Shown here: positions 11,602 to 22,413 of the stretch, one piece after another
Layout of the letters: every line of letters begins with the position of its first letter
Position numbering within the stretch: the stretch's first letter is position 1
Origin: Anthoceros angustus
Lineage: Eukaryota > Streptophyta > Anthocerotopsida > Anthocerotales > Anthocerotaceae
DNA: 58,286 bases
Direction of reading: 5' to 3'
NCBI GenBank assembly: GCA_010909165.1
Contig: VJWM01000331.1
Location: 1 to 58,286, forward strand
The notes under the pieces: generated by a model
Databases searched by the model: none
Told to the model about the DNA's origin: nothing
What the model saw: the letters and a program-made list of their open reading frames with translations, nothing else
Program-made: the position numbers and the translations under genes

Positions 11602-12165
11602 GATGCTTGGACCCACATTTTCTTTCTACATTAAATATTCCTCATTATTTTATTGTGTCGTCAAAACAAGTTAACGTCATTTTCCTTTGAAATGAATGTG
11701 TTGTGTATTGGCTGATATGCATGTGTGTATGTCATAGACACTTATAAATGGGGTGCGTAACATACTGTAAGAGATGGTAGAACGTGCATAACATTATAGG
11801 CTATTTTATTCGCATATATCGATTTCACATATGTAAACTTTAAACAATGGCTCTGCATGATAAGGTTGCAACTGTGTGAGGCCTGCCGGCAGTATTGCTT
11901 GATCAGAGTGCATGTAGGGATCCATGATAGTACAGCACCTGGTTGCAACCTTGTTGTAGGTGCAGGCTGTAAGCATTGTGTGCGCAGTCAAGGCCGCCGG
12001 TAGCCCGATTCCAAGGTGTCACCTTCCCGCAGTTGTTTGCTAGAGAGCACGAAATTATAATTTATTGTTGCAACACTAGGCCCGGATCCTCCTCCCATAA
12101 GTGGTACTTGTGGTGGTACTTTCACTGACGGCCAACCGAGCGCACACCAATCCCGCGTCGTTGCA
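11602..12165. other. intergenic DNA, no gene recognised
   Basis: Mostly AT-rich sequence with a more GC-balanced part from 11870. Short reading frames on the minus strand (11742-11991) have no recognisable motif. It forms the left flank of the copia insertion. Confidence 0.5.
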
Positions 12166-12170
12166 ATATG

Positions 12171-12379
12171 TATGAAAAACCAGAGGCGCTGGATTTAAGT
12201 CAAGAAAGCTTGACATGATGTGGTATCACGAAGAACAAGTGCAAGCAAGCAGCCAGAATGCTTAGATAAAATAAAATAAGTGAGCATACACATAAAACGT
12301 AAATTGTAGTTTAAATAGTGTAAACCTAATGAACCCCATACGCCTAGGTTACACATATACTTAATGTATATTTTTCATA
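12171..12379 (-). repeat. 3' LTR of the copia element, 209 bp
   Basis: It starts TATGAAAAACC and ends ATTTTTCATA on the plus strand, so its ends form a 9-bp inverted repeat TATGAAAAA/TTTTTCATA. It is nearly identical to 18348-18554. The purine stretch GTGGGAG immediately precedes it on the minus strand (12380-12386) and is a plausible polypurine tract. Confidence 0.9.
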
Positions 12380-12570
12380 CTCCCACATAACCTAGGCAGT
12401 ATGCATTTGCGAAAACGGGAAGTATAGTCCACGACAGAACGGGTTCATCAGTCTTCGTTTCACGAGCAGGGCACAGAAGCACAGCGGCGGCGGCAAACGC
12501 GTCTCAGCTACTTGCCATAGTCTTTATTACGATCGGCGTATGCTGCGCCATAATCCAGCGGCAAGGGTCG

Positions 12571-12879
12571 ATGACGACGCGCAGTGGGGCACGCTACCAG
12601 CCCATAACAGACGATGATGGAGGCACTAGGATTGCAGTCTCTAGGAGGGAGAGAACAGCTAGGGCACATACAAACAGCACAGCGCCGCACAAAGCAAGGG
12701 AATGGAAGCCCTTCAATCTGCAGCACTTCATGAGAAGCTGCGGCTGGGAGGTAGAGATAGCGGCGGTGTGGTATGCAGTGCAAGCGAATCGGGCGGCCGA
12801 AGTGAAGGAGGAGGAGATTGTGTGGGCGCTGAACAAAGCCTATTGCAGACCCTCTCGAGGCATGAGTAAGGTGGCATGA
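12571..12879 (+). CDS. antisense ORF of 102 codons between copia RNase H and 3' LTR, unknown
   Basis: An uninterrupted plus-strand frame begins MTTRSGARYQPITDDDGG and continues with basic and acidic residues to YCRPSRGMSKVA. It lies in the 0.83 kb between the end of pol and the 3' LTR, antisense to the element, where plant copia elements normally have little sequence. No domain is recognised. Unlike gag and pol nearby, it carries no frame break. Antisense or additional ORFs at this site are known in some plant LTR elements (established). That this one is expressed is inference. Confidence 0.4.
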   Translation: MTTRSGARYQPITDDDGGTRIAVSRRERTARAHTNSTAPHKAREWKPFNLQHFMRSCGWEVEIAAVWYAVQANRAAEVKEEEIVWALNKAYCRPSRGMSKVA

Positions 12880-13164
12880 GGCTATCGGGACTCACTACCC
12901 GGTGAAGGCGTGATAAAGGAAGAAGCGGAAGCGAAGAAGCGCAACTCCACATAAGGACAAAGGAAAGAGAGGCGCAAGATTAGGTGAGAAACACATGCTT
13001 CATCCATGCTCCCTCTTACTGAAAGCATGTCACAGTCATGTGACCGGTATCTTGTTTGTGATGTGTGCCACAGGGCTCACAGATGGGAAAAGTGGGAGAG
13101 ATGTACAGCAAAGGCTGAGATCTGGAAACCTAAATTATACTAGGCTTGAAGATCAGGAGACTTA

Positions 13165-13190
13165 GGTCCCCACCCCCTCCCCCCACATAG
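13165..13190 (-). other. purine-rich tract after copia pol
   Basis: On the minus strand CTATGTGGGGGGAGGGGGTG follows the pol stop by about 20 bases, the usual place for a polypurine tract. The LTR itself starts only at 12379, preceded by GTTATGTGGGAG. The two purine tracts share TATGTGGG-GAG and bracket the extra 0.78-kb segment. Confidence 0.6.
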
Positions 13191-13210
13191 GTCAGAGAAG
13201 CTTAATACCT

Positions 13211-13900
13211 TCAGAGTAGATAGCTGAAGTCTCTGAGTCCCAAGGACTCCATATGTAATGAATGCTTCAGCTTTGGCAGTGCCTTTGTCAATATGTCTGT
13301 TATGAACATGTAGAATCTTAATAATTCCTCTTGATCAGTGTCTCTTATGTAGTGATGTTTAATCTCGAAGTGCTTCGTTCTTGCATGGAAAGCAGGATTA
13401 GCGACCAACGCGATGCATTTGTTGTCACATATACGACGGTGGGTTCCTTCGCAACATGGAGGTCTCTCAAGTAACCACGCTCCCACTCGGCCTCTTTTGC
13501 GAGAATCGATCAGCGATATGTACTCACCTCGATTGGCGAAAGGGCTATTGACATCTGTTTTTGCATGACCAATTCACGGCACCACGGCCGGAGGAAGCGG
13601 TATGTCGATGCTCTTCAGTGAGTTAGGGTCGGAAGCCCGATCGGCATCCGTATAAGCGAGATAGTGTGAGGCCGGAAGGCAAACCCGACTTGATAGAAGA
13701 GGCCAGCGTTGATGTCCCTTTGAGTAACGATTCGTTTTGAGCCCAATGCACTCGTCCGGGCTTCTCAAGAAATTGGGACACGAGCTATGAAAGCAATCTC
13801 TGGTCTTGTCCAATTGGAGATGTAAATGAGGCAGACGGCATGCACATGAGGATCTTCTCCATGTCGGCAAGTTCCTCGGCGGTGGTTGCACATTGGTCAG
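13211..13900 (-). pseudogene. copia RNase H domain, C-terminal end of pol
   Basis: The minus-strand frame 13486-13211 contains CDNKCIALVANPAFHARTKH, FEIKHHYIRD and ITDILTKALPKLKHSL, the standard Ty1/copia RNase H end, with a stop at 13211. The preceding 13500-13900 is recognisable only in fragments (YTDADRASDP matches the usual Y-x-DADWAGD motif) and is frameshifted. RNase H removes template RNA during reverse transcription. Confidence 0.85.
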
Positions 13901-13959
13901 CGATTAACTTTACTCCCACAGGCACAGGTGGATCTTGGGCGCTTGATCAAGCTGAAATC

Positions 13960-14620
13960 TCCTCGATTATCTCGGTAAGGTATTTCTTCGGTGAATTACA
14001 ATCAGGCCTGTGTCCCTGTGACGTAGCACCTGGACACCTAGACAGAATTTTAAATCTCCCACATCCTTCATCTCAAATTCAGTTCTAAGCAAATTTTTAA
14101 CCTTTTCTAACATGTCAAAATTTGTGCAGGCAAAGATACAGTCATCTACATATATGGCTAGGATGCAAAAAGCTAAACCATCAACAAGGTAGTACACAGA
14201 AGAATCAGCAGCACTCTGGACGAAACCAAGACTCTTAAGGTGAGTGTCTAATCTCTTGTTCCACAGCATGGCACTTTGTTTGAGGCCATACAGGGCCCTA
14301 AGAAGCTTGAGTACCTTCCTTGGAAATTGTTTGTTGATGTAGCCTTGAATTCCATATATATCTCCTCTTCAATTTACATGTAAGAAGCGGTACATACATC
14401 CATTTGATGCGATTTGAGATTGAGCTCGTGACTATAGCGGATGATTCTAATCGGCTATCGACTACGGAGAAAAGGTCTCACAGTAGTCGAGGCCAGAACT
14501 TGACTAAAGCCCGTGCAGTCGAGCCTTATACAGCAATCTCACCTTTAGCATTTAGCTTAGTCTTGAAAACCCATTTATTCTGACTTGACCGGCAAGTCTG
14601 TGAGTACCCATGTTTTGTTT
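13960..14620 (-). pseudogene. copia reverse transcriptase, C-terminal half, frameshifted
   Basis: Minus-strand pieces read KTKLNAKGEI (about 14570), then KVLKLLRALYGLKQSAM running into LWNKRLDTHLKSLGFVQS and ADSSVYYL. The polymerase motif YVDD is at 14141-14152. VKNLLRTEFEMKDVGDLKFCLG closes the domain, as is typical of Ty1/copia. At least two frame changes break the 14620-14270 part. The N-terminal RT portion between 14620 and 15235 is poorly recognisable. Confidence 0.85.
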
Positions 14621-15235
14621 TTGAGTATGGGTGATATTCCTCCTCTCACTGACTTGATGGATGGGCGTCGGAGAGGCTTCATCCATGGAGCAGGTCCGGA
14701 TCTGAGAGGGCACTCCGGGGAGCAATGCCGGGGACAACCATGTGTCTTTGAAGAGCGATAGTCAATGGAAGAATAAGGTGGGTCTTTCCATTGGGAAGGA
14801 GGAGCCCATCTTAAAGGATACTGGTGAGGAACACACTGTGAGCAAAGCCTCCTCCTCCGAGATAGCGGGGATCTTCAAGGGGCTCAAGATGCAAGTCATA
14901 ATCAAGATCCGGTGGAGCAGGTATGGGTCGCGAGGCTCAATGATGGGTATGGAATCCGGAAGGATCGGCATCGGGAGGCGGGATCGGGGGATCTGGATTT
15001 GCAGGGCGGTCTTGGCATCTGGGTGAAGATTAGCGGGACCTTGAGGCCACCCAGGAAAGATAGATGGAGGAGTCTCAATGGAATCGGGGAAAGACTCATC
15101 ATCGGAGGAATCCAGATCGGTGCACTTGACGAGGAGGCGAGGCAGTTCTTTGAAAACAATCGTGCAAGAAAAGGGGTAAGAGTGGTGGGTCTATCGGCTT
15201 GTAGGCTTTAGCCTCATCTCCATATCCTACAAAGA

Positions 15236-16145
15236 TTAATGCCCTTGATCATCATCTAACCCGGCGTTTTTACGGTGGGATATAGGCGTGGCGGTGGGGC
15301 CAAAAACTTTGAGGTCTTTGTATGCTAGGTTTCCGTCCCAAAATTGCTCAAAAGGAGTCTTACCTTGAAGTGAAGTAGTGAGAAGACGGTTTAGAATGTA
15401 GGTAGCTATTAGGGCTTCTGCCCAGTACTCAGGGGGCAATGATGCCCATCTCAACATGCTGCGGGTCATACCCATGAGAGTCTGGTTCTTCCTCTCGGCA
15501 ACCCCGTTTTGCTGTGGGGTATAAGCAACGGTGAGTTGACGAAGGATACCATTTTCCTGGAGGAAATCATCAAAGGTACGGTTGCAGAATTCAGTTCCAT
15601 TGTCAGTTCGCAAACATTTGAGTAAACAGCCTGACTGTCTCTGGGCCATGAGGATCCATTCCTTGAAACATGTGAAGGTATCACTCTTACGGGACATGGT
15701 ATAGGTCCAAGTAAAACGACTGAAGTCATCGGTTATTGTAAGATAGTACCATGCTCCTCCTAAAGATTGTGTTTGCAATTTACCAGATATGTCAGCGTGA
15801 ACCAAGTCAAGGAGGCCTGAAGTTCTGAAGGCATGGTGTGGAAAAGGCTTCTCTTTTTGCTTCGCCAAAAGGCAGGCCTCGCAGATGGGCAAGTCTTTGA
15901 AACATAAAATGGTAATTCCATATATGATCCTGGGAACATTTTATTAGTGAATTCTTGTTGACATGCCCAAAGCGAGCATGCCATAACCCTTTGTTCACTT
16001 GCAGGCAAATGTCTTTGGAGAAGTTGATGCGATGACATGACTCGATGGGAACTTCACAAGTCACATCCGATCGGTAAAGCTCGTCGGGGACTCCGGCCAA
16101 TGCACCCCATTCCTTTGGAGGAGAAGACTTCACAAGTTGTCCCAT
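15236..16145 (-). CDS. copia integrase (GAG-pre-integrase plus DDE core)
   Basis: The minus-strand frames show LWHARFGHVNKNSLIK (GAG-pre-integrase His motif, about 16000) and then MPICEACLLAKQKEKPF, the Cys pair of the zinc-binding region. The catalytic core follows in one frame (15892-15236): first Asp in DLVHADISG, second in CLRTDNGTEF, Glu in QNGVAERKNQTL. MRSMLRWASLPPEYW-like and AYKDLKVFG motifs follow. Integrase inserts the element cDNA. All three acidic residues remain, so this domain could be functional apart from a frame change near 15890. Confidence 0.9.
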
Positions 16146-16247
16146 AGAAGCGGAACTCTAGGTTGTGTTGGATTGCCAGGAGTCGGACGGACGGCAGATT
16201 CTTCGCCATTCGGTACATAAAGAATGCACACATGCGACCTTGAATTA

Positions 16248-17365
16248 TCAGCCATAAGAAAGCAGCGGTGCAGATCCACTGGATGGGTAAGCTCGTTGAA
16301 CGTCGTTCGTCACCCGGCGGACAGCTGAGTCGAAACTTCCTTGAGCTGGAAATTGTTTGTCTTTAAATATTAATGCGATTGCGCTGAATCTAGGTACCGG
16401 TGCCGGGGCGCTCGATGATGAGGAGAGACAGATGGTGAGAATCTTGACCACTGCTTTTCCATTCTCATTTTGAGATCTTTCTTTCGCAACTGTGTTAACC
16501 TCTGGCTTGGGACGACGGGGCTCGCCTGCCTTCTTTTTGCGGCAATCCCTCTCCCAGTGCCCTGGCACGTTGCACCAATTGCAGCTACCAGGTTTCTTGG
16601 TTGAGGAAGAAGATGAACCAGCAGTGGTCGGACGACCTGAGAATGCTGGTCGTCCTCCTCTTCCTCGCCCTCTCCAAGAACCTCCACGCTGGCGTGAGGT
16701 GTAGAGGACTCTGTCTGTCCGAACCTTTCCAGAGCCACCTGGATTGTGTCGAAGTCGACTCTGCTCTTCTTGATACAACGCAGATATCACATTCTCAAAG
16801 GTTCCACAGTTCCAGTGCCACGTTACGGCTATGTAGCCCCATTTTGTAGTGACACAAAGTTTGGTATGATGCGGGAAGACTAAGCGGTGAGCAATAGCAT
16901 CCTCTTGATCATTTTGGTGTTCAAGAGCAAGGCGGGAGGCGAAGATGTGAAATTTGCTTGTGGGCAGCCACACTTCACCCTCCCGCATCTTCAAAGTGTA
17001 GAACTCCTGTGTCTTTGCACACTTGGTAAGCATCGTCTTGGACATATGTATTGATTCCAAACTTCATGGGCTTTGGTCAAAGATTCCATATCTGGAATGA
17101 GAACTTCATCAAGTCCGTGGATCAAGAGAGCAAGAGCAACACTGTTGACTGAGTTCCATTTGTCAACATCAGCTTGTGTTATAGTGGTTCCAGTTGCAGT
17201 CACTCCAGCAGAAGGAAAAACTGGTTCCGCGTAAGATCCATCCACGACTCCCCATACTCCTCTTGCACGCAGAGTGGTCATCATACGTACACGCCATATG
17301 TCAAATTTCGTTCCATTGAATCTGTCTTGTGTTTTCAATTCTGCTGTAAAGGTTGGAGCGACCAT
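16248..17365 (-). pseudogene. gag: copia gag (UBN2-type) with CCHC knuckle and protease start, frameshifted
   Basis: The minus-strand frame from 17365 begins MVAPTFTAELKTQDRFNGT and contains FDIWRVRMMTTLRARG and WNSVNSVALALLIHG, the usual copia Gag start. After a shift near 17050 it continues with LTKCAKTQEFYTLKMREG and a Gly/Arg-rich stretch. The zinc knuckle CNWCNVPGHWERDC (C-x2-C-x4-H-x4-C) lies at 16542-16583. Downstream, FDSAVRRVTND near 16290 resembles the copia protease site DSGA-x-RHVTND with residues lost. Proline-rich sequence upstream of the first Met (to 17460) stays open, so the true start may lie earlier. The product would assemble the cytoplasmic particle and bind element RNA. 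Confidence 0.85.
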
Positions 17366-17463
17366 CTTGTGAGATGGAACTGGTTGTATAAGCGGAGTTG
17401 AAAGGGAAAAAGAAGGTGGATTGGGAGGCGGTGGTGGATTGGATGGAGATAGACTCTAGGTGG

Positions 17464-18333
17464 AGCGTGGTGGGCTTGGAGGTGTCCTAAAAGCCCAAAA
17501 CCGTCTCTGAAATATGTATGGAGATAAAGGAAGCTAAAGAGGTAGTCTCTAGCGAGACATACATAAATACAAAACCACCATAGGCAGGCGTTATCTAAAG
17601 AAAACTCTTTTAGGGTTTCATTTGGCTTTTAGCGAACTAGAAAAGACCAACTAACTCTTGACTTCTTTTCTAGGGCATGGATGGCTTGAAAAGCGGTTAC
17701 TAGCGGTCTTGAGCCGGTGAGCGAGAAAAGGGGTAAGCGCGGGAAACCCCGAACCATCACCATGCTAGAAAAAGCAGGTTAGATCAATCGACCGCTCCTC
17801 CTCGGAGGGCGTAATGTGATATTCGAGATCTGCTTGTCGGTCCTTCAATTTGAAAATCTAACAAATAGTTTATGAATTTTAAAATCTGTTGAGTCCAGCC
17901 TCATAGAAAAAGATTGTTGTCTACGGACAGCAGCGTTTAAAATTCCTTCCAAATTACGTACCTCGGTGAATATCACGCAATGTGTTTTAGATGTCTTGGT
18001 ATCTCCGTCTGAGGCTGCGAGAGAGATCGCCTAACAGGCGGTTTTGCTGAACAGTGATCTTGTTTGAACAATCGTCCACAACTGGTACAAGTGGATGTTG
18101 TAGCGATTCGTGTAGATTTTGATGTGAAGTATTGCGGCCTTGACACGCCAATAATTCTCGAGGATCAATTGATCACGTTCGACCTTTGTCTCAACCCATC
18201 CGAGGATCTTTGGTTGGAATACGAGGAGGTCTTTAGAAAACTGGCCTTGAGAAGGTCTTTGCAAATCCTCCTCTTCCACGAATCCACAATTCGATTTATT
18301 CCTCGGCATTGCAACTTTCACATGTTCGACGCA
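17464..18333 (-). other. copia 5' leader between primer site and gag
   Basis: About 0.87 kb with no recognisable domain. Minus-strand frames near 18031-18333 are open for about 100 codons but lack retroelement motifs and lie upstream of gag. They may be leader sequence. The opposite-strand frame is treated as a shadow. Confidence 0.45.
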
Positions 18334-18347
18334 TGTGCTCGATACCA
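18334..18347 (-). other. primer-binding site of the copia element (tRNA-iMet-like)
   Basis: Directly inside the LTR end the minus strand reads TGGTATCGAGCACA. This matches the TGGTATCAGAGC site for initiator tRNA-Met, which most plant copia elements use, apart from one missing A. No spacer separates it from CATA, which supports the unusual LTR terminus. Confidence 0.8.
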
Positions 18348-18554
18348 TATGAAAAACCAGAGGCGCTGGATTTAAGTCAAGAAAGCTTGACATGATGTGG
18401 TGTCACGAAGAACAAGTGCAAAAAGCGGCAGAATGCTTAGATAAAATAAAATAAGTGAGCATACACATAAAACGTAAATTGTAGTTTAAATAGTGTAAAC
18501 CTAATGAACCCCATACGCCTAGGTTACACATATACTTAATGTATATTTTTCATA
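18348..18554 (-). repeat. 5' LTR of the copia element, 207 bp
   Basis: Direct copy of 12171-12379, with GTGGTGTCACG in place of GTGGTATCACG and AAAAAGCGGCAG in place of AAGCAAGCAGCCAG. At about 207 bp it is short for a copia LTR. ATATG follows at 18555. Confidence 0.9.
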
Positions 18555-18559
18555 ATATG

Positions 18560-19400
18560 AGGCAAGAAGGAAGGCCGAAGCTCTCGGCCGGATTGAGGAA
18601 GGGAAACGCCGGGAGGCTGAGAGGAGTCCGTTCCCAAGGGAATGACTTGTTCCGTTTATACACGTCCGTTACTCAACACGCTCAGCGGTGTTAAGGAAGA
18701 TGGCCTACCTAAGGCCGCTTATCGCAACGCGTTTGTTTTCCATCCTCTAACCGCTCTACTCGTTCACCGTACAGGCCCGGGATGGCCAAACGTTTAAGGA
18801 CCCATTTGCGTCCAGCGTCTTTGCTTTTCTCCTCATTTGCCCTTGTGCTTGCCCGTCAGCGGCATACGATGAGAATCATAGCTGCTCTAGGTAGCAAAAC
18901 ATAGCAAGCAGATAGTAGAAAGCTTTGCACAAAAAGAGTTGTATGCATTGATAATAATAGAAAGTACAAAGCCTTTATATAGGCTAAGTGGTTACAACCA
19001 TAAGGTGGTTGTAACCATAAGTAGTTCTAACCTCTAAGTGGTTGTAACAACTAACTACTCAATAAACTACCTAAAGCCCTAAGAACTAAATTAATTAATA
19101 GTCTTAGGTTCCCTAGTGAAGAGTGCCCTAAATAGGTCATATTTCATCACTCCCACTCACTATGAACTAGGTGTGAAGAAATGGCTTCAAAATAAGCCTA
19201 ATAAGGCTAGTTAGCTCCCACTAACTTGAAAGCTATCCACTAAGGAAAACAATTAAAAACTGGCTTAAGTTACATTTAAGCAGAATTTAATGTAATCAAA
19301 ATTAATTACCAAAAACTTAATTAGGAAATGGTAAATTCCTAAACAAGGTAAAAAGATAAAAGTAAAACTTAAACTAGGTTAATCTTAAACCTGAAAGAGG
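18560..19400 (-). repeat. LTR-like region, minus orientation, unassigned retroelement
   Basis: Two blocks, TTCCCAAGGGAATGAC (18631) and ATGGCCAAACGTTTAAGGACC (18782), recur with similar spacing at 56391 and 56514. Between 18971 and 18983 the minus strand reads CCTATATAAAGGC, a good TATA box, followed by a transcribed-looking TTGTACTTTCTATTATTATC. This is typical of an LTR with U3 to the right and R/U5 to the left. Boundaries could not be fixed. Confidence 0.5.
18989..19017. repeat. hairpin in LTR-like region
   Basis: TGGTTACAACC and GGTTGTAACCA form a perfect 11-bp stem around a 7-base loop, next to the minus-strand TATA box. A further GTGGTTGTAAC copy follows near 19038. Confidence 0.7.
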
Positions 19401-20400
19401 TAAAAGGTGAAAAACCCATTAAATGGGCAACGGCCCGGGCCATATGATGGCCGTCCGTATGCCCATGGGGGGGGGCCATACCGTTATGTACCCTCCCCCC
19501 CTCATACGGTTTTATTCCGTCGTCGTCATCACGCTCCTTCGCGCTCCTCGCTCCTGTCGCGCTCTCCTGCTCAAAGAAAGGTCCTTGGCCATGGCCCATG
19601 TAAAATCAGTGCGGGGAAGGCGCGCGTCCGTCGGAGGACGCCGTCCCCGGCGCCCCGCGCCGCCATCTGTTGGAACCCCGTGCACGCAGGGTTGGAGAAG
19701 AATGGACACCGGCCTACCTGCAGCAGGAAGAAGGAATTGGGAGGCGGCCTGGGAGGGATCGCGCCCCTCTGAGAGCGCCCCCTCACGGCGTGCCACAGTG
19801 ATCTCTGCACCTCCCCTGGATTCCCACATTTGTTGAGAGTCCACCACAATTTCCTGGTGGTAGGAAGTGGTCTGGCACTCACGTTGATGTTGAAGTCACC
19901 CTTGGAGAGATGGAGGTCGTCCCTGGTCTTTGGAGGGCCTTGATTGATGTGTCTTTGCCAATGCGGGAGTACCTCACTCAGGCCGGGAAATTGGAGAAAG
20001 ATACTGCCCCCATGTCTTGTCTTAATTTGTTGAAAGTGCCTGCTGCCAATCCCAAGCCTAGGCCTGCTCCAAATGCGCAAGTCACCACGGTGTTGAGGAA
20101 GATTCCAGAAAGTTCTTGTGGAGAAGAAATCGCCTGAAATTGCTCTCTCTGACTCAACTGCCTTGGAAGAGTGTTCATGGAAGAGCTTCCCTGCTTCTGC
20201 TGATGGAGACGAGGCTGAAATTTCAAGTAAGGCACCCCCTGATTGTGTGTAATAAGGTGTCAACCCCTGTCATGAAGGGGAGGCACCTTAGAGCAGGATG
20301 AAGAATGCCTCCCCCCACCCCCCCTTTTTGTAAGGAAGAGACACCAAGTTGTAAGCCCGTTTGTGGGCATCTTCAAATGACCATTTTCCGGTTCAAAATA
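19401..20400. other. unassigned repeat-like region, fragmentary frames
   Basis: It begins with palindrome-rich DNA (GGCCCGGGCC, CCATATGATGG and a G9 run at 19430-19475). From 19870 to 20265 plus-strand frames are coding-like (EVVPGLWRALIDVSLPMREY, then in another frame KKSPEIALSDSTALEE) and end at a stop near 20250. The opposite strand is open for up to 230 codons. No family was recognised. It could be the tail of a retroelement gag or of a captured gene. Confidence 0.3.
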
Positions 20401-20499
20401 TCAAGGAGGTCTGCGTCACGGCTAGCGGATCTCGCAGGATCCAGGGAGGAGGATGAAGGCCCGGTGATAGCACAGGCGGCGCGGCGGCAGGAAGAAAGG

Positions 20500-22413
20500 A
20501 GCCCGAGAGGAGGGACATGGCGGGCGCCACTGGGAGGTAAGTCTTCCGCACCCTTCTGGAAGGAAGGAGGGGCCCAGAGGGCCATAGAAGGAGAAGTCAC
20601 AGGAGGACTTGGGACGACGTGGAGGTCCGGTGGGAGGATGGACCCCAGAGTCATGAGAGAAGAAGCCCAAGGACCGAGTCCGGGACTCGAAAAAAGGCGG
20701 ACCGAGGTCCGGACCCAGTCGAGACCGGACCGAGGTCCGGACTCGAAAATAAGGCGGACCACGAGGTCCGGACTCCAGAAGTCCGGACCGAGGTGCAGGG
20801 CGATCAGGCGGACCCCAGGTCCGGACTCGGGAGGCAGGGAAAGTCCTCACCGACACCTCGGGAGGGGCAACCTCCTAGGGGCCCGAGGCAGGGGCCCACC
20901 AGCGAGGAAGGTGAGGAGGATTTGGTGGTGACCTTAGTGAACATGCTATTGATGAAGGGGTGAATAGAACCCCTTACGGTTGAACGAAACCTCCTTCACT
21001 AATAACACATGGTTCCAAAAACCGTGTTTTTTCTGATTTCGGTGTCCCATACCATGGACAATGATTCCTCTTGAATCGCGGTTTGTGAAACAACAAAACG
21101 GAAGGAAGGGTCGAGGCGGCTGGCGGCGCCAGTAGTCAAAGTAGTGCGTTTGTGCGATGATCCATTTCCACAACGACAAGAGGCCTAGTAATAACACAAC
21201 AAAACTAGGTATGGAGTGCGTTGACTCAAGCGGTTGGAGACCATCCACATTTTAAGGTTCCGCCAAAATTGACCACTAGACGGACAATAGTTCACACAAA
21301 GCGTCTACACGTGGGCTAACGTGACTCAACCGGTGCTTGCGACGAATCATAAACTACAGTTCCGTATCCTCAAGTTCTTCCTCGCCGAAAGTGTCGACTT
21401 CAACCAAAGCCCTCGAGTCCTCGTTCCCATACATGTCTTCATCATTACCATCGCCCCATGCGCGTTCGAGTGTTTGTTGGCCAGCAACTCGCCGATCTTG
21501 CTCTTATTCCGGCACTCAAAGAAACCACTTGTGCTTTCAAGGAGTCCTTCTCGCTAATACAAACCTCCTTTGCCCAGGCGCAAGTCCTCTCCGGTGGGAG
21601 CTTCAAAATTCAACTCCTCAAGCTGCATGGGAGCACCTCAAATCCATGAATTCTTTGTGAAATATAACGCATCTCAAGTCGGCCTCGATGGCGATACAAC
21701 TCCTTCACGCAAGTAACGCTGCCAATAAAGTTGTATGCGCTCCCGAGCATGCATCCACAACCCAATCTCCCTCTTTGGAAGGTTGTAATAAGTCTCATCA
21801 TCAACCCTAGTGGTCTCTGGTAGGCGGACCACCAACTTGTCATGTGACATGTAAACTTATTTTTGACAAGCGTATGTGAGCAATGACGGACCTTCCATTG
21901 TTGAAAGTTCTGCATAGCATTTGGTAGCATTGCAATTACATCCTTTGCTCCCATCCTTGAGACCCCAAGATAGTTATGTATTCCACAGTCTCAAATCCAC
22001 CCCTGTCATTGTTCATGTTTGTCTTGTCCCATACGAACGACACCAAGCCCCCTTTCCTGCTCCACTTTCTCATTGATTCTCTAATTGTATGTGCCTTCTC
22101 CACTCCATGCATCACAATCATCCTCAGTTCATCGCTAGTGGTCTTCTCAGCAAAGCTTTCCAATTGTTTATCTCGAAAATAAAATGCTGGAAGTCAGCTG
22201 GGAGTTTTGTCAGCACTTCGATGTCTTTCAGTACTGCGAATCGATCGTTAGTCATTGTCAGAGGCGCCCGGCGGCCCTCTTCCGTGTTGGATTGAAGGCG
22301 GCTGCGCCCTACAAACCCTATGAAGCGGTGAGGGCACCCGGCAGTGCACTTTCATCAAACATAGACGGGGGCGGTGCGGGCGCCGGCGGCCGGCGCCACA
22401 GCATCGATCCCGG
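20500..22413. repeat. repeat X, copy B of the left-end module
   Basis: Direct-orientation copy of 6361-8310. Shared landmarks include GAGGTAAGTCTTCCGCAC, CACTAATAACACATGGTTCC and CAAGCGGTTGGAGACCATCC, ending at CAGCATCGATCC. Differences are dominated by small insertions and deletions around C/G-rich trinucleotides. Confidence 0.85.

Larger units (their letters stand above)
12166..18559 (-). mobile_element. complete Ty1/copia retrotransposon with TATG...CATA ends
   Basis: The minus-strand order is 5' LTR (18348-18554), primer site, gag with zinc knuckle, protease remnant, integrase, reverse transcriptase, RNase H, extra segment and 3' LTR (12171-12379). The order integrase before reverse transcriptase is diagnostic of Ty1/copia. 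A perfect 5-bp duplication, ATATG, flanks it at 12166-12170 and 18555-18559. The two LTRs differ only at one A/G site and one short patch, so the insertion is young. Frameshifts in gag and pol may therefore be read errors, not decay. The element separates the neprosin neighbourhood from LTR-like DNA at 18560. Confidence 0.9.

Noticed and set aside
12171-12379. interpretation as a pair of MITEs (with 18348-18554)
   Set aside because: The inverted ends TATGAAAAA/TTTTTCATA suggested MITEs, but the two copies flank a copia interior with primer site, gag, pol and a shared ATATG duplication, so they are LTRs.
13840-15211. plus-strand ORFs within the copia pol region
   Set aside because: They are antisense to recognisable reverse transcriptase and integrase on the minus strand.
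18064-18375. 103-codon plus-strand ORF and overlapping 120-codon minus ORF at the copia 5' end
   Set aside because: Both overlap the 5' LTR and primer site, and the sequence is explained as element leader; no domain supports either.
19571-20263. 230-codon minus-strand frame
   Set aside because: Overlaps plus-strand coding-like pieces, and neither strand could be matched to a family. It is reported only as an unassigned region.
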